The notes: generated by a model from the sequence alone, not told the origin. DNA of 64,000 nucleotides from Cepaea nemoralis (GCA_014155875.1 JACEFZ010027924.1:30001-94000), one strand, 5' to 3'; positions 12,585 through 24,667 are shown, counted from the stretch's first letter. A program made the numbers and translations.

Positions 12585-13907
12585 CTATCTCCACATCAAT
12601 GTCTTCATCCTCTCGTAAGAAATATTTTCCTTCATGCTACTATCTCTATTAGATTCTGAATTTTCATCCATTCCTTCTTCTTCATCTGTATGTCTATTGC
12701 TAGCAGCCGCTAATTTTTTCCTTTCTATATCCAATCTAATCTGTCTATCATAGTTTCTTAACGATCTTTCGAGTAGTGGCATGTCATCGTCGCTTGATGA
12801 ATTTTCTCTGATTCTCCTCTGTCTTTTCACTTCTCTTTCTCTCTGTCTTTCTATTCTCCTTTTCACTGCTTGTCTGGTATTTTTGAATGGAGCGGTTACC
12901 TCTTCTTCCATAGATTTAACACTATCATAACAACCATCATACGTATTCCTCTCTTCTTTCATCAACGTTTTCGGTATTGTCTGTTCATAAGTATCATCGT
13001 AAACTGGTGTTGTTATTAATTGACTTTGTACCGGATCTTTTCCAAAATCTGGGGGTATTGTAGCTCTTCTGACGAGTTGTCCATCTGAATATAAGTCGTC
13101 TGAATAATAATAATAATTATTATTATTATTGTTTTTCTTATCTTCATTATCTCTTCTTAAATGCTCTACGTGTGCCCTCGCTACATGTCCTGTGATTTGG
13201 TTCTTTATAATGTATGATACAGTACCTAACCTTTCTAAAATATAATAACCTGGAATCCAATGAGCATCAAATTTGGAGTTCCTTCTATGCTTCTTATAAT
13301 AAACTCTATCACCTACTTTAAATTCCTGTAATTGTGTATTTTTGTTTGCGTACCTTTTCTGTCTTTCTCTGGCTTTAATTATATTGTTTCTTAACCTTAC
13401 ATGCGCTTTGTGCATTTCTTGTATAATAACTTCCTGAAAATCCTCCCCCATATATTTACGTCTTGGTTTTAACAGATTGTCAATTGGTAGTATAGGCTCT
13501 CTCCCGTGTAATAAGTAGAATGGTGAAAACCCTGTTCCCTCATTTTGATTTGTGCGTATCGCGCTTAGTGCATATCCCAAGAAAAGATCCCAATCTTTTT
13601 CATGCTCATCGACAATCTTTGCTATAATGTTATACAATGTCCTATGTTGTCTCTCATTCTTAGCATTTGAAGAAGGTCTATAATACGAGGTTTTTATATG
13701 GTTTATATTCAAATCTTGTAATAACTTCTCAAACTTCTTGTTCACAAACTCCTTACCATTATCTGTGAGTACGATCTGTGGGCAACTAAATCTTGGTATG
13801 AACTCCTGTAGAAAAATATTAATGACGGTATCTGCTGCTTTTATCCGGAATCGCATAAATTTCTGGCCAGAGACTATAGCAATCCACGACATGAAGTAGA
13901 TATACAT
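12585..13907 (-). pseudogene. pol: Gypsy pol: integrase core and C-terminal tail
   Basis: 440-codon open frame. The integrase core has the second Asp in VLTDNGKEF and the Glu in NAKNERQHRTL, followed by GTGFSPFYLLHGREP and a basic segment leading to VGDRVYYKKH, the start of a GPY/F-like C-terminal module (YILERLGTVSYIIKN). A long low-complexity tail (NNNNNNYYYY, then Arg/Glu-rich) follows. The segment upstream is frame-broken, so this is the 3' portion of one polyprotein and not a separate gene. It catalyses DNA insertion in intact relatives. Confidence 0.85.
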
Positions 13908-14208
13908 TCCCCGATAGTGTTCTAGGGTGAGGACCTGATATATCCTAAGCTTACTTTCTGCATTGGAAATTGTGGAATGTCAGTATCTTGTAAGGGACAT
14001 TTGATTGTTTTCATATTTCTTAACCTACACTTCTCACACGCATCAACGTATTTACAAGCAGTTTTAAATAAGTTTCGGCCAATAATATTTATTATTGAGT
14101 GCTTTTACTAACTTATCACGACCAAGATGACCATTCTCATCATGATATGCCTTTAGAATCTCAATTTCCAGATGTTTTGGAATGTATTTTCTCAACTGTT
14201 CGCTTCTT
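13908..14208 (-). pseudogene. pol: Gypsy pol: integrase N-terminal zinc region, degraded
   Basis: On the minus strand, pieces of the HHCC zinc module can be read in different frames: YHDENGHLGRDKL supplies the histidines and CEKCRLRN the cysteines. Stops and frameshifts separate them. It links the RNase H segment to the integrase core. Confidence 0.65.
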
Positions 14209-15522
14209 TCATTCACGTAATATAACTGACTCATCATCTTGCAAGATTAAATAATTTTTCTTATAACTGTTCTCACCCGTTTCGTTCAATTTCTGTTTTA
14301 TTTCCAGAACTTTCGGATCTAATTCTTGTTCTTCTTTCATATTAAATTGCATTAAATGTGGGTCTTCTGTTCTAGGTTCAGATTCTTGATCCGACGGTAA
14401 ACTCCTAAAATCTTCTCCATTTAATATGTTAGAATCTAATATATTTACTTGCCAGTTTCGGTCGTCTATTTCGGGTTCACCCTCATCCTCAGTGTTTCCT
14501 GACGTCTCTGGATACGGGATTCTGGATAATAAATCTGCACAGGTGTTGTCCCTACCTGCCACGTATTCTATCTTTGCGTTGTACCCCTGCAAATTCAACG
14601 CCCATGTCTGTATTTTTCTGTTCTGCACTGGAGCTTCTAATAAAGATTTTAAAGGCATGTGGTCAGTTCTAATAATGAAATTTGCGTTATGTAGATAATA
14701 ATTAAGTTTCTGAAGAGCATAATGAATAGCGTAGGCCTCCTTCTCTATAGTCGCCCATTTTCGCTGAGATTTACTAAGTTTGTGTGACAAAAAATAAATT
14801 GGTCTTTCATTCTTAACTCCTGGTATTCCTGATCTTTCTCCTTCATATGGTTGTGCTAAACATGCTCCTATTGCATTATCTGAAGCATCTGTATACAAAA
14901 TTAACTGTTTATCCAAATCTGGATGTGTCAATAGTGGCACTACTGTTAAGCTATTTTTTAAAAACTCAAATGCTCTTTGACACTCATCATTCCACTTAAA
15001 TCTAGCGTATTTGCCAGTCAGGTTAGTGATGGGCTCTGCTATTTTTGAGAAACCTGGAATGAAACGACGATAGTATCCACATGTACCGATAAAAGCACGA
15101 ACTTCTTTTACGTTGGTTGGAGGAGGCAATTCTTTAATAGCTTTTACTTTATCCTGATCTGGTTTAATTCCTTCTCTATCAATAATGTATCCCAGGTATT
15201 TAGTTTCTGTTTTTAGAAATTCACATTTACTGAGTTTCAATTTAACATCATGTATTCTTAATCTGTCAAATACTAATTTTACATGTTTCAGGTGGTCCTG
15301 TACGTCTCCTGCTGTGTAGATCAAAATGTCATCTATGTATGCTAATGCAAACTTTTGCATGCCTTCTAATACTTGATTTATTAATAGCATATAGTGAGAA
15401 GGCGCCGTCTTGACCCCAAAAGGCATTCGTAAAAATTCGTAAGAACCCTGCGTGTGTACAAAAAGCACTTTTCTTTTGAGCATCTGGGGACATAGGGATA
15501 CACCAAAATCCTGACCTTGCAT
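14209..15522 (-). pseudogene. pol: Gypsy pol: reverse transcriptase palm/thumb and RNase H
   Basis: 437-codon open frame. It holds FLRMPFGVKTAPSHYMLLIN (RT motif B region), the catalytic AYIDDILIY box, KCEFLKTETKYLGYII, the connection with RAFIGTCGYYRRFIPGFSKI, and the Ty3-type RNase H starting LYTDASDNAIGA and including the KEAYAIHYAL Glu region and RTDHMPL. After the tether (CADLLSRIP), the frame continues toward integrase until a stop. A frameshift near 15500 separates it from the first half of RT. It overlaps that open frame at 15329-15522 only because the frames overlap. Confidence 0.9.
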
Positions 15523-16093
15523 CTAATGTAGTTAAGAAGGTAGACCCATTAAGTAAGCCTAAAATATCGTCTATCACCGGCAATGGGTAAGCTACATTCT
15601 TAGTGATTTTGTTCAACGCCCTGTAGTCGCAGCAGAATCGATGTGAACCATCAGCCTTGGTCACTATGACGATCGGAGATGACCATTCTGACTTTGATCT
15701 TGTTATTATTCCTGCTTTCAACATGTCTTCTATTGCCTTTTCGACAATTTCTCTATTCCTTAAGGGAGTTCTATACGGTTTCAAACTAATTGGTGGGTGA
15801 TCTCCAGTATCTATTTCCATAGTAACTGTTTTGGTCTTCCCCAATTCTAAGTCGTTAATTGCAAAAACATCTTGATTCTCTTTTATAAGTTTTTCTAATA
15901 TTTCCTTATTTTCTGGTGGAGCTTTTAACTGTGCTAATAATTCTTGTTCTCTTGTTGTTTTGTCTACTGAATATATTTGAGATGTATGTTTCCTGAATGG
16001 ATGGATCAATTCATCATTCTGCACGTTCCATCTTCTTCCACGTCTATTCCTGGTATTGATTCTTTCCATATGGGTTTCTGAACATTTCGGCAT
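15329..16093 (-). pseudogene. pol: Gypsy pol: N-terminal half of reverse transcriptase
   Basis: Contains the entry region ISLKPYRTPLRNREIVEKAI, then WSSPIVIVTKADGSHRFCCDYRALN, PLPVIDDIL and RT motif A TTLDARSGFWCIPM with the catalytic Asp. It loses frame shortly after motif A, and the remaining palm lies in another frame at 14209-15522. The order after protease and before RNase H and integrase is the Ty3/gypsy order. Confidence 0.9.
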
Positions 16094-16162
16094 TTCTACT
16101 CTATCTGTTACTAATACGCTGTTAGTATCATGTTCTACTTTGGCTATTACACATCCTCTATA

Positions 16163-16435
16163 CTATTTAATTTCTCTGCCTGTGTTGTTAATAATCATTA
16201 CTGGAAAAGTTAAGTGTTTATCTAATGTCATTATTCCATCTGGAACTTCTAGACCAGGCTCATCTATTACCTCCCTTTGTAATTCTGTTATTCTAACTGT
16301 ATGTCCTACTAAATAATACGGATTTCTTTTCACTTTTGCATGTATCAGATTAACCGTCTGTGGTTTTGACGTCGTGGACGTTTTAACTCTAACCAGTGCT
16401 GATATGTGCATGTCTTCTTCTAAATCTACATACAC
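16163..16435 (-). pseudogene. pol: Gypsy pol: linker between protease and RT
   Basis: A 90-residue stretch between the protease and RT segments, with a stop before RT. Beta-rich-looking sequence (VNLIHAKVKRNPYYLVGHTV) typical of the protease-RT spacer in Ty3/gypsy polyproteins. No catalytic motif. Confidence 0.6.
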
Positions 16436-16460
16436 GTCCTTGAATCTTAATTTGTGCAGA

Positions 16461-16907
16461 TCAAAGAAAAGTCTTACACCATTTTTTTAATAAGAAATCC
16501 CTACCTATAAGCATGTTCCTATTTAAGTCTTTCACTACATGAAAAAGATGTCTTACGTTGATTCCTCCTAATTTGAGATTTATTATCGTTTGACCAACTA
16601 CTTGTAAATTTTGTCCTGTAACAGAGTGAAGATTATCGTGACTCATGAATATTTTGCAATTTTTCATTATTTTGTATAGAAAATTTTCTTTGATTACACT
16701 AACCTGAGCTCCTGAATCAATTAATGTACGGATTCTATATTTCCCTATTTCTATTATGCATGAACTGGGGTCCGTTTTATTTACTGAAAATTGTTTGATT
16801 TCAGCCAGTTGAGAGCACTTTCTACTCGTCCTGCTATACCTGTCATTAAAATATTCTTTAAATCTTGGGACCTTGTTATCTTCCCTCCTACCGCAGGTCC
16901 TATTCAA
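16461..16907 (-). pseudogene. pol: Gypsy pol: retropepsin-like protease
   Basis: Aspartic protease segment with IRTLIDSGAQVSVI (catalytic D-S-G variant of DTG). A second-half motif that may correspond to the flap/ILG region reads NMLIGRDFLLKK. In relatives it processes Gag-Pol. The frame ends before the linker, so the copy is inactive. The frame slightly overlaps the gag zinc knuckle region at 16904. Confidence 0.8.
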
Positions 16908-17873
16908 TAGGTGGGATTCCGGTTTTCCTGTGTTCTTGGCCTTGTAAAATTCCTCTGTCTACCTTCAAAATTCCTATTTGATCTGTCATTGACATTTCTA
17001 TTTTGTGTATTCGCCTGGACACGCCTGTTACCACAGAACCTAAAAATGTGTCCACGTTGACCACAACCCCAACAGACTATATTTGTGTTACCTACTGTTT
17101 CTCTTATAGGATTTCTCATTTGTCTTCTTCTATCGTAAATATTTTCATCACCTCCCTGTAACGTCTGTATTCCTCCTCTTCTATTCCATCCGAACCTTGT
17201 TTGTCCTACTCTCCATGGGCTCTTCAATCCTATCTTCCCGACTAGTTCCTATTTCTCGTCCTACTCTCAGTCTAAATCTTCGTCTCAAATTCTCTTCCTG
17301 TACAGCTATATCCACAGCTTGTGATAATCTCTCAGGGTTTTCTCTCATTAATTTAAATTTCAGTCCATCTGACTTGATACCATCTACAAAAATCCCGACC
17401 AACATTCGTTCCACTTCCTCCCCTCATACGTTCTGTCCCAGGAATGCTTCTTCAGCTAGGTTAATCAACCTATCACTAAATAAGTGTACAGTTTCTCCAG
17501 TGTTTTGCTTGGATTGTCTTAACACTGAAAACGCATGCTGAGGATCTGTGATTTCAGCATACTTGCGGGCCAGGTCATCCTTGAACTGCTCCCATGTCTC
17601 ATCAGTCCTTGCCTCTAATTTTCTTCGAATGTGATCTGAAACTGGTTCTATAGTGGCCTGATAAGCAATTTTCATCTTTTCCTCATCCGTTGCCGCCACC
17701 AAAAATGCATGTTTCTCTACCGAAGTCATCCATTTCTTGAAATCCTTCGCCTGTCCACTAAATTTTACAATCTCTGTCCCTATTCCTTGTTGTTTTATTG
17801 CTGTGTTGAGTCTGCCTATTGCCGTGCCTACTCCAGTTAACACCTGTGTCAACAAAACCTGTTCCTCTGCCAT
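16904..17873 (-). pseudogene. gag: Gypsy gag (copy 1) with CCHC zinc knuckle
   Basis: Starts at ATG 17871-17873 (MAEEQVLLTQVL). The capsid-like part includes DFKKWMTSVEKHAFL and TWEQFKDDLARKYAE, followed by the RLSQAVDIAVQEENLRRR segment and a basic linker. The nucleocapsid carries a zinc knuckle, CWGCGQRGHIFRFC (CX2CX4HX4C). It is broken by an in-frame TGA near 17423 (arginine CGA in the duplicate) and a 1-nt shift near 17213. The second copy at 20460-21260 has different lesions, so the decay happened after the duplication or between alleles. Confidence 0.85.
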
Positions 17874-19068
17874 GTTGAAATATGCTGAAATTACTACAAT
17901 TTATATAACCAAATTGACAATTATAATTAATAAATATCAATAAGTATACCACTATATTTAAATTATAGGAGGAACGCAAGTAATTGTTCTTCTTATAAAG
18001 ATCAAATGTTCCAGTAGATTAATCAATCCTATCCAACACACCAGACTATGTGATACTAGTCTTACATTAATTTAACTACCAGTTATGGGTGAAATACCTC
18101 TTCTACGGGTCCCACGGTGAACTAAGTCCAGATATGCCGACGGATGATTGTACTTGACAGTTGTAGGCTTTGTATAAAAAACGAGGGTGTCGTGTTCCTC
18201 TATTCTACCATAACGAAAGGAGAACTTCTGAACTCTTGATTTCACCCATGGTCGGGCACCTCCAGACTTGTGGCTTCTTTTCACCCGAAAAAGGGCACTT
18301 CTGGACGACTTCACCCGAAAAAGGGCACGTCTGGAAACGGCTCTAGCTTGATGAAGCGATTTAATTAGGGTCCCCTCTTCAGCAGGACGGCAACCCAGTT
18401 TGCCCACCCACTTCCGAAGGTTCCACATTAACGTTATCGCTTTGTTTGAGTAACATTTTGATAAGCCAGAGTTCAAGATAGCTGCATTTATGACCAAGCT
18501 CGACTGGAGTTGATTTTCGCAAGAAGTAGAGTTTCCTCCTAATTTGAGCTAACGATCGAAACGAATGAGCAAATGGCTTGGTTCAGTATAAGCGTTGACC
18601 ACCAACCTCTCGTGCTTAAGGATGAACTCTTCACAACTCCTGACTTCACTTCAGGCAACCAAGGTCAGGTTCAATGACATGAGGACGATAACGGCTCCTG
18701 ACTTCACTTCAGGCGACCAAGGTCAAATTCAGGTTCAATGACATGAGGACGATAACGGCTCCTGCAAAACGAGATTTCAAGGCAGCATATTGACGTTCCA
18801 AAAAAAAACAACGGCCAGGTGCCCAAGGCTGTACAATGACGATGGCAGCTCTGTTCCACAACTCAGAATTATTATACTTCGTGTGACGGTTTAACGAACA
18901 TCAGCTCCATCAGAAAGATTTGCAGATTCTATCTTGTTGGCTTCTCAATAATACGCGACTTCAAGTTTTAGTGGCTTTTGATAATTTCTACCTTCTAGAC
19001 ATCCATTGTTCTGCTTTGTGATGATGACTTCTATGATCGCTTGTGGCCGCGACAGCTCAATCAGTAAT
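17874..19068 (-). other. Gypsy 5' leader (untranslated)
   Basis: About 1.2 kb between the primer site and gag. It contains two short internal tandem repeats: a ~30-bp CACCCGAAAAAGGGCAC unit near 18275-18335 and a ~60-bp unit with CTCCTGACTTCACTTCAGGC near 18638-18760. A 141-codon frame at 18072-18497 has no recognisable domain. I treat it as leader. Confidence 0.65.
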
Positions 19069-19086
19069 CCTGGTATACGGGCACCA
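19069..19086 (-). promoter_or_regulatory. Primer binding site, copy 1
   Basis: Plus-strand CCTGGTATACGGGCACCA equals a tRNA 3' end with CCA, so the minus-strand element reads TGGTGCCCGTATACCAGG. It lies 8 bp inside the 5' LTR, as expected. I cannot name the primer tRNA. Confidence 0.75.
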
Positions 19087-19094
19087 TTTCAGAC

Positions 19095-19402
19095 TGTTAT
19101 AGATCACGGCAGTCTGAATATAACTGAAGGCAACTGTAATAAATGAAGTCAAGGCTCCGACCAAAGTGTATATGTGTCCGTTTATTAGTCCAGGTATAAA
19201 AACGAATACAATAAGTTGAAACACGTCTGGCTAAGTCGAATGCTGAGTTGGGACTCCCCTATGTTTATCCTTGACGTCACGCGTGAGCTTCCCTAACAAC
19301 TCGTTCAATTGTGCTCACACGTGCATCATTCATTTCCCAAACCCTTTTCTATTTCACACAAACTATCTCCCAAACTACTAACAGAGATGGTACTCTGTTA
19401 TA
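19095..19402 (-). mobile_element. Gypsy 5' LTR, copy 1
   Basis: About 306 bp, the same sequence as the 3' LTR with few mismatches. It is followed by TTAG (19403-19406), matching TTAG before the 3' LTR at 7236-7239. The minus-strand termini TATAACAG and CTGTAACA are imperfect inverted repeats and depart from TG...CA. Confidence 0.85.
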
Positions 19403-19406
19403 TTAG

Positions 19407-19690
<284 letters not shown>

Positions 19691-19694
19691 ACAG

Positions 19695-19854
19695 TGAGGA
19701 GCAGCTGGCCGAGTGGCTAGAATGCCAGGTTCTTCTCGGGTTGGAATCCTCGGTAGGGTGTGGATTTTTATCTGTCGCGGACAGCACTAGCCTCACGCTC
19801 GAGACCCCCTGTCCTGGACCATAAGGTCCTATAGGCTATTGATGACTGTTTGAA
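19695..19854 (+). mobile_element. SINE family 4 (tRNA-Ser/Leu-like head)
   Basis: The head has box A CTGGCCGAGTGGCTAG and a box B-like GGGTTGGAATCC, then a unique body with GGTGTGGATTTTTATCTGTCG. It is flanked by an 8-bp direct repeat, ATTGACAG, at 19687-19694 and 19855-19862. The same position in the duplicate (about 23020) has no insert. Other copies: 59178-59393 and 59739-59959. Confidence 0.8.
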
Positions 19855-19862
19855 ATTGACAG

Positions 19863-19919
<57 letters not shown>

Positions 19920-20022
19920 TTGTGTGTGTGTGTGTGTGTATGAAAGAGAGTAGAGATACAGAGAGTAGAGCTAGAGAGATAGAGAGGTAGATACAGAGAT
20001 AAATAGAGAGATAGATATCGTG
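19863..20022 (+). repeat. (GA)n, (GT)n and GATA-rich microsatellite
   Basis: Continuation of the GA array after the SINE, with a short (TG)n stretch at 19920-19938 and AGAGAT/AGATAC variants. It matches 22950-23112 in the second unit. Confidence 0.8.
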
Positions 20023-20446
20023 TTTCCACAAAAATAAGACCTATTCCTATAATAAGCCCTAGCACGATTTTCAGGATGCTCTTAATATACGATCTACCTG
20101 TAAAATAAGCCCTAGGTAAGATCGCCAGCTACATTGAGAGACTTTAGATCGAATGGTCAGTCGGAGTACAGACGCCTCTGGTGCGCACTTGATAATGAAC
20201 GGATGTAGTTCATAATTCAATACTCACTCGTGTGAAATAAAGTTACCAATGCATTACGAAGACAGCTCCTCATTGCAGGAACAAGTGTACTTCGAGGCAT
20301 GACCAACTAGACACTACAAAGAAGTGTCTTCATTGGTCATGTCTATCATACACATGAACCTACAACTATGAAATACAACATACAATTTGAAAGCTATAGT
20401 TACCGACCGGGATCTGAACCTGTCACCTCCAAATGACGACAGCGCC
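20023..20446 (+). mobile_element. Left part of TIR-type DNA element (unit 1)
   Basis: Begins ATCGTGTTTCCACAAAAATA with AAGACC and AATAAGCCCTAGC, a terminal pattern familiar from short Tc1/Tigger-like inverted-repeat elements. It is truncated at the duplication junction; the more complete copy is 23114-23992. The end includes a ~177-bp internal unit that begins and ends at GACAGC..C. Confidence 0.45.
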
Positions 20447-20459
20447 GTTTTCCCGGAAA

Positions 20460-21260
20460 CCCAACAGACTATATTTGTGTTACCTACTGTTTCTCTTATA
20501 GGATTTCTCATTTGTCTTCTTCTATCGTAAATATTTTCATCACCTCCCTGCAACGTCTGTATTCCTCCTCTTCTATTCCATCCGAACCTTGTTTGTCCGA
20601 TCTCCATGGGCTCTTCAATCCTTTCTTCCCGACTAGTTCCTATTTCTCGTCCTACTCTCAGTCTAAATCTTCGTCTCAAATTCTCTTCCTGTACAGCTAT
20701 ATCCACAGCTTGTGATAATCTCTCGGGGTTTTCTCTCATTAATGTAAATTTCAGTCCGACTTTATACCATCTACAAAAATCCCGACCAACATTCGTTCCA
20801 CTTCCTCCCCTCGTACGTTCTGTCCCAGGAATGCTTCTTCAGCTAGGTTAATCAACCTATCACTAAATAATTGTACAGTTTCTCCAGTGTTTTGCTTGGA
20901 TTGTCTTAACACTGAAAACGCATGCTGAGGATCTGTGATTTCAGCATACTTGCGGGCCAAGTCATCCTTGAACTGCTCCCATGTCTCATCAGTCCTTGCC
21001 TCTAATTTTCTTCGAATGTGATCTGAAACTGGTTCTATAGTGGCCTGATAAGCAATTTTCATCTTTTCCTCATCCGTTGCCGCCACCAAAAATGCATGTT
21101 TCTCTACCGAAGTCATCCATTTCTTGAAATCCTTCGCCTGTCCATTAAATTTTACAATCTCTGTCCCTATTCCTTGTTGTTTTATTGCTGTGTTGAGTCT
21201 GCCTATAGCCGTGCCTACTCCAGTTAACACCTGTGTCAACAAAACCTGTTCCTCTGCCAT
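20460..21260 (-). pseudogene. gag: Gypsy gag (copy 2, truncated)
   Basis: ATG at 21258-21260, the same MAEEQVLLTQVL start as copy 1. It lacks the TGA found in copy 1 but has a small deletion after GIKSD (near 20755) that shifts the frame. The frame resumes with RENPERLSQAVDIAVQEEN and is cut off at 20460 inside the first half of the zinc knuckle (NTNIVCW). No pol follows, because this is the duplicated 5' end. Confidence 0.85.
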
Positions 21261-22444
21261 GTTGAAATATGCTGAAACAATTTTACTACACAATTTATAT
21301 AACCAAATTGACAATTATAATTAATAAATATCAATAAGTATACCACTATATTTAAATTATAGGAGGAACACAAGTAATTGTTCTTCTTATAAAGATCAAA
21401 AGTTCTAGTAGATTAATCAATCCTATCCAACACACCAGACTATGTGATACTAGTCTTACATTAATTTAACTACCAGTTATGGGTGAAATACCTCTTCTAC
21501 GGGTCCCACGGTGAACTAAATTCAGATATGCCGACGGATGATTGTACTTGACAGTTGTAGGCTTTGTATAAAAAACGAGGGTGTCGTGTTCCTCTATTCT
21601 ACCATAACGAAAGGAGAACTTCTGAACTTTTGATTTCACCCATGGTCGGGCACCTCAGACTTGTGGCTTCTTTTCACCCGAAAAAGGGCACTTCTGGACG
21701 ACTTCACCCGAAAAAGGGCACGTCTGGAAACGGCTCTAGCTTGATGAAGCGATTTAATTAGGGTCCCCTCTTCAGCAGGACGGCAACCCAGTTTGCCCAC
21801 CCACTTCCGAAGGTTCCACATTAACGTTATCGCTTTGTTTGAGTAACATTTTGATAAGCCAGAGTTCAAGATAGCTGCATTTATGACCAAGCTCGACTGG
21901 AGTTGATTTTCGCAAGAAGTAGAGTTTCCTCCTAATTTGAGCTAACGATCGAAACGAAGGAGAAAATGGCTTGGTTCAGTCTAAGCGTTGACCACCAACC
22001 TCTCGTGCTTAAGGATGAACTCTTCACAACGCCTGACTTCACTTCAGGGAACCAAGGCCAGGTTCAATGACGATAACGGCTCCTGACTTCACTTCAGGCG
22101 ACCAAGGTCAAATTCAGGTTCAATGACATGAGGACGATAACGGCTCCTGCAAAACGAGATCTCAAGGCAGCATATTGACGTTCCAAAAAAAAAAAAACGG
22201 CCAGGTGCCCAAGGCTGTACAATGACGATGGCAGCTCTGTTCCCTCATTTTATTATACTTCGTGTGACGGTTTTAACGAACATCAGCTCCATCAGAAAGA
22301 CTTGCAGATTCTATTTTGTTGGCTTCTTAATAATACACGACTTCAAGTTTCCGTGGCTTTTGATAATTTCTACCTTCTAGACATCCATTGTTCTGCTTTG
22401 TGATGATAACTTCTATGATCGCTTGTGGCCGCGACAGCTCAAAT
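21261..22444 (-). other. Gypsy 5' leader (unit 2)
   Basis: Duplicate of 17874-19068, including the CACCCGAAAAAGGGCAC and CTCCTGACTTCACTTCAGG repeats. One of the longer repeats is shortened. Confidence 0.65.
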
Positions 22445-22462
22445 CCTGGTATACGGGCACCA
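22445..22462 (-). promoter_or_regulatory. Primer binding site, copy 2
   Basis: Identical 18 bases to 19069-19086, again 8 bp from the LTR. Confidence 0.75.
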
Positions 22463-22470
22463 TTTCAGAC

Positions 22471-22777
22471 TGTTACAGATCACGGAGTCTGAGTATAATT
22501 GAAGACAACTGTAATAAATGAAGTCAAGGCTCCGACCAAAGTGTATATGTGTCCGTTTATTAGTCCAGGTATAAAAACGAATACAATAAGTTGAAACACG
22601 TCTGGCTAAGTCGAATGCTGAGTTGGGACTCCCCTATGTTTATCCTTGACGTCACGCGTGAGCTTCCCTAACAACTCGTTCAATTGTGCTCACACGTGCA
22701 TCATTCATTTCCCAAACCCTTTTCTATTTCACACCAACTATCTCCCAAACTACTAACAGAGATGGTACTCTGTTATA
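22471..22777 (-). mobile_element. Gypsy 5' LTR, copy 2 (outermost)
   Basis: About 307 bp, bounded by TGTTACAG on the left and CTCTGTTATA on the right, followed by TTAG (22778-22781). It is the outer edge of the provirus on the right. Confidence 0.85.
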
Positions 22778-22781
22778 TTAG

Positions 22782-22820
22782 GGTGACAGGAAGAGAGAGA
22801 GAGAAGACTGAAGGAGAGGC

Positions 22821-22891
<71 letters not shown>

Positions 22892-22946
22892 GGCGAAAAA
22901 AGAGGGAATGAAGAGAAGGTGACGTGACGGGAAAGTGGTAGTTTAT

Positions 22947-23019
<73 letters not shown>

Positions 23020-23112
23020 TTGTGTGTGTGTGTGTGTATATGAAAGAGAGTAGAGATACAGAGAGTAGAGCTAGAGAGATAGAGAGGTAGATACAGAGAT
23101 AAATAGAGAGAT
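22782..23112 (+). repeat. GA-rich flank (unit 2)
   Basis: (GA)n arrays separated by GGCGAAAAAAGAGGGAATG, then (GT)n and GATA variants. Same order as in unit 1 without the SINE. Confidence 0.85.
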
Positions 23113-23113
23113 A

Positions 23114-23992
23114 GATATCGTGTTTCCACAAAAATAAGACCTACTCCTATAATAAGCCCTAGCACGATTTTTTCAGGATGCTTTTAATATACGATCTACC
23201 TGTAAAATAAGCCCTAGGTAAGATCGCCAGCTACAATGAGAGACTTTAGGTCGAATGGTCAGTCGGAGTACAGACGCCTCTGGTGCGCACTTGATAATGA
23301 ACGGATGTGGTTCATAATTCAATACTCACTCGTGTGAAATAAAGTTACCAATGCATTACGAAGACAGCGCCTCATTGCAGGAACAAGTGTACTTCGAGGC
23401 ATGACCAACTAGACACTACAAAGAAGTGTCTTCATTGGTCATGTCTATCATACATCACACCTACAACTATGAAATACAACATACAATTTGAAAGCTATAG
23501 TTACCGACCGGGATCCGAACCTGTCACCTCCAAATGACGACAGCGCCTCGCCGGAGGAACAAGTGTACTTTGACGATTGACCAACTAGACACTCCAAAAA
23601 AGAGTCTTCATTAGTCATGTCTATCATACACATGAAACAACAACTATGGAATACGGTCAGAATTCGTATCAAACCATTGAGATTGCACCATAGGTCTCAT
23701 AATTTACGTTACACCAGCATAGGTCAAATAACAAACACACAAACACATCTGACCGTAAATGCTGTGTCCAGTATGTTAACAAACATTTAAAGAAAAGAAA
23801 TGATCGGTCGGTTCTAATGCTGTACACGTATTACACAGGAAATCAATGGGGGGGGGGGGGGGGGGAACCCGTTGAGGCCACTGAAACAGTTAAATAAATA
23901 AACATACATGTTCAGTTCACATGCATTAGCGTATTTTTTTAAAGCTAAAATGCAAAAAAATAATATAAGACCGGGTCTCATTTTCGGGGATA
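23114..23992 (+). mobile_element. TIR-type DNA element, about 0.88 kb (tentative)
   Basis: The left end TATCGTGTTTCCACAAAAAT runs into AAGACC and the right end GGTCTCATTTTCGGGGATAC is roughly its complement, as in known Tigger-like short elements with AAAATAAGACC ends. The interior has a ~176-bp tandem unit (23363-23538 and 23539-about 23665) and a poly-G run at 23849-23866. No transposase frame is seen. Confidence 0.45.
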
Positions 23993-23995
23993 CAA

Positions 23996-24002
23996 GGTAG
24001 GC

Positions 24003-24035
<33 letters not shown>

Positions 24036-24046
24036 TACAGACAGAC

Positions 24047-24140
<94 letters not shown>

Positions 24141-24142
24141 CC

Positions 24143-24178
<36 letters not shown>
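23996..24178 (+). repeat. (CAGA)n-(GATA)n-(CAGA)n compound microsatellite
   Basis: CAGA units, then about 23 GATA units, then CAGA again. On the minus strand this is the same TCTG/TCTA/TCTG arrangement seen at 3121-3405 and 4379-4552. Confidence 0.9.
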
Positions 24179-24181
<3 letters not shown>

Positions 24182-24667
24182 TGAGGCATATTGCCTATAC
24201 AACCAGCACATTTCATAACCGACGGAATACAGACGATTCAACAAAAACACAACAACATAATTTGAAAGACGTTTCCCACAGACACATCGAGCCTCATTCA
24301 TCCCTCAAGACCTAAGGATTGAATTATCTAATACTCAGTCAGCGCTACTTCAAATATGATAACTTCCTGTTCGGGCGCTTGTCTTTATAGCTTATTTTTC
24401 AAATCTCCTTGTAGTTCAAATTAGCCCTGTTACCAGTTTGTGAGATATGAGTCTAATTTTAAAATCGATATCCATCATTTTCAAGCAGCACATTCCTTTA
24501 ATAAATTGATGTTTATAAAGAAAGCAAGAACATTAAGAACTCAACACGGAGATGACGTCAGAGTATAATATGATGGGTTGAGAAACATATAGAGTTGTTT
24601 AGCGCCAGGGCACTGGATGATGATGAGAACTATAGTTAAAGTTAACTGCATGTCCTTTTAAGACGTC
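24179..24667. other. Intergenic, nothing recognised
   Basis: AT-rich with no supported gene or repeat. Ends at a (CATCAT)n tail that belongs to the next element. Confidence 0.4.

Larger units (their letters stand above)
10603..13777 (-). repeat. 3' tandem duplication, unit b
   Basis: Partner of 7404-10591. This unit stays continuous with the rest of pol at higher coordinates, so it keeps the original pol arrangement. The outer unit keeps the original complete LTR end. Confidence 0.85.
20460..23547 (-). repeat. 5' tandem duplication, unit 2
   Basis: Partner of 17068-20446. Leader, primer site, LTR and GA-rich flank are in the same order with scattered substitutions and microsatellite length changes. 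The SINE of unit 1 is absent. Confidence 0.85.

Noticed and set aside
18072..18497. 141-residue frame in the gypsy leader
   Set aside because: No domain recognised, it lies upstream of gag in the untranslated leader, and it contains short tandem repeats. In the duplicate it is shortened.
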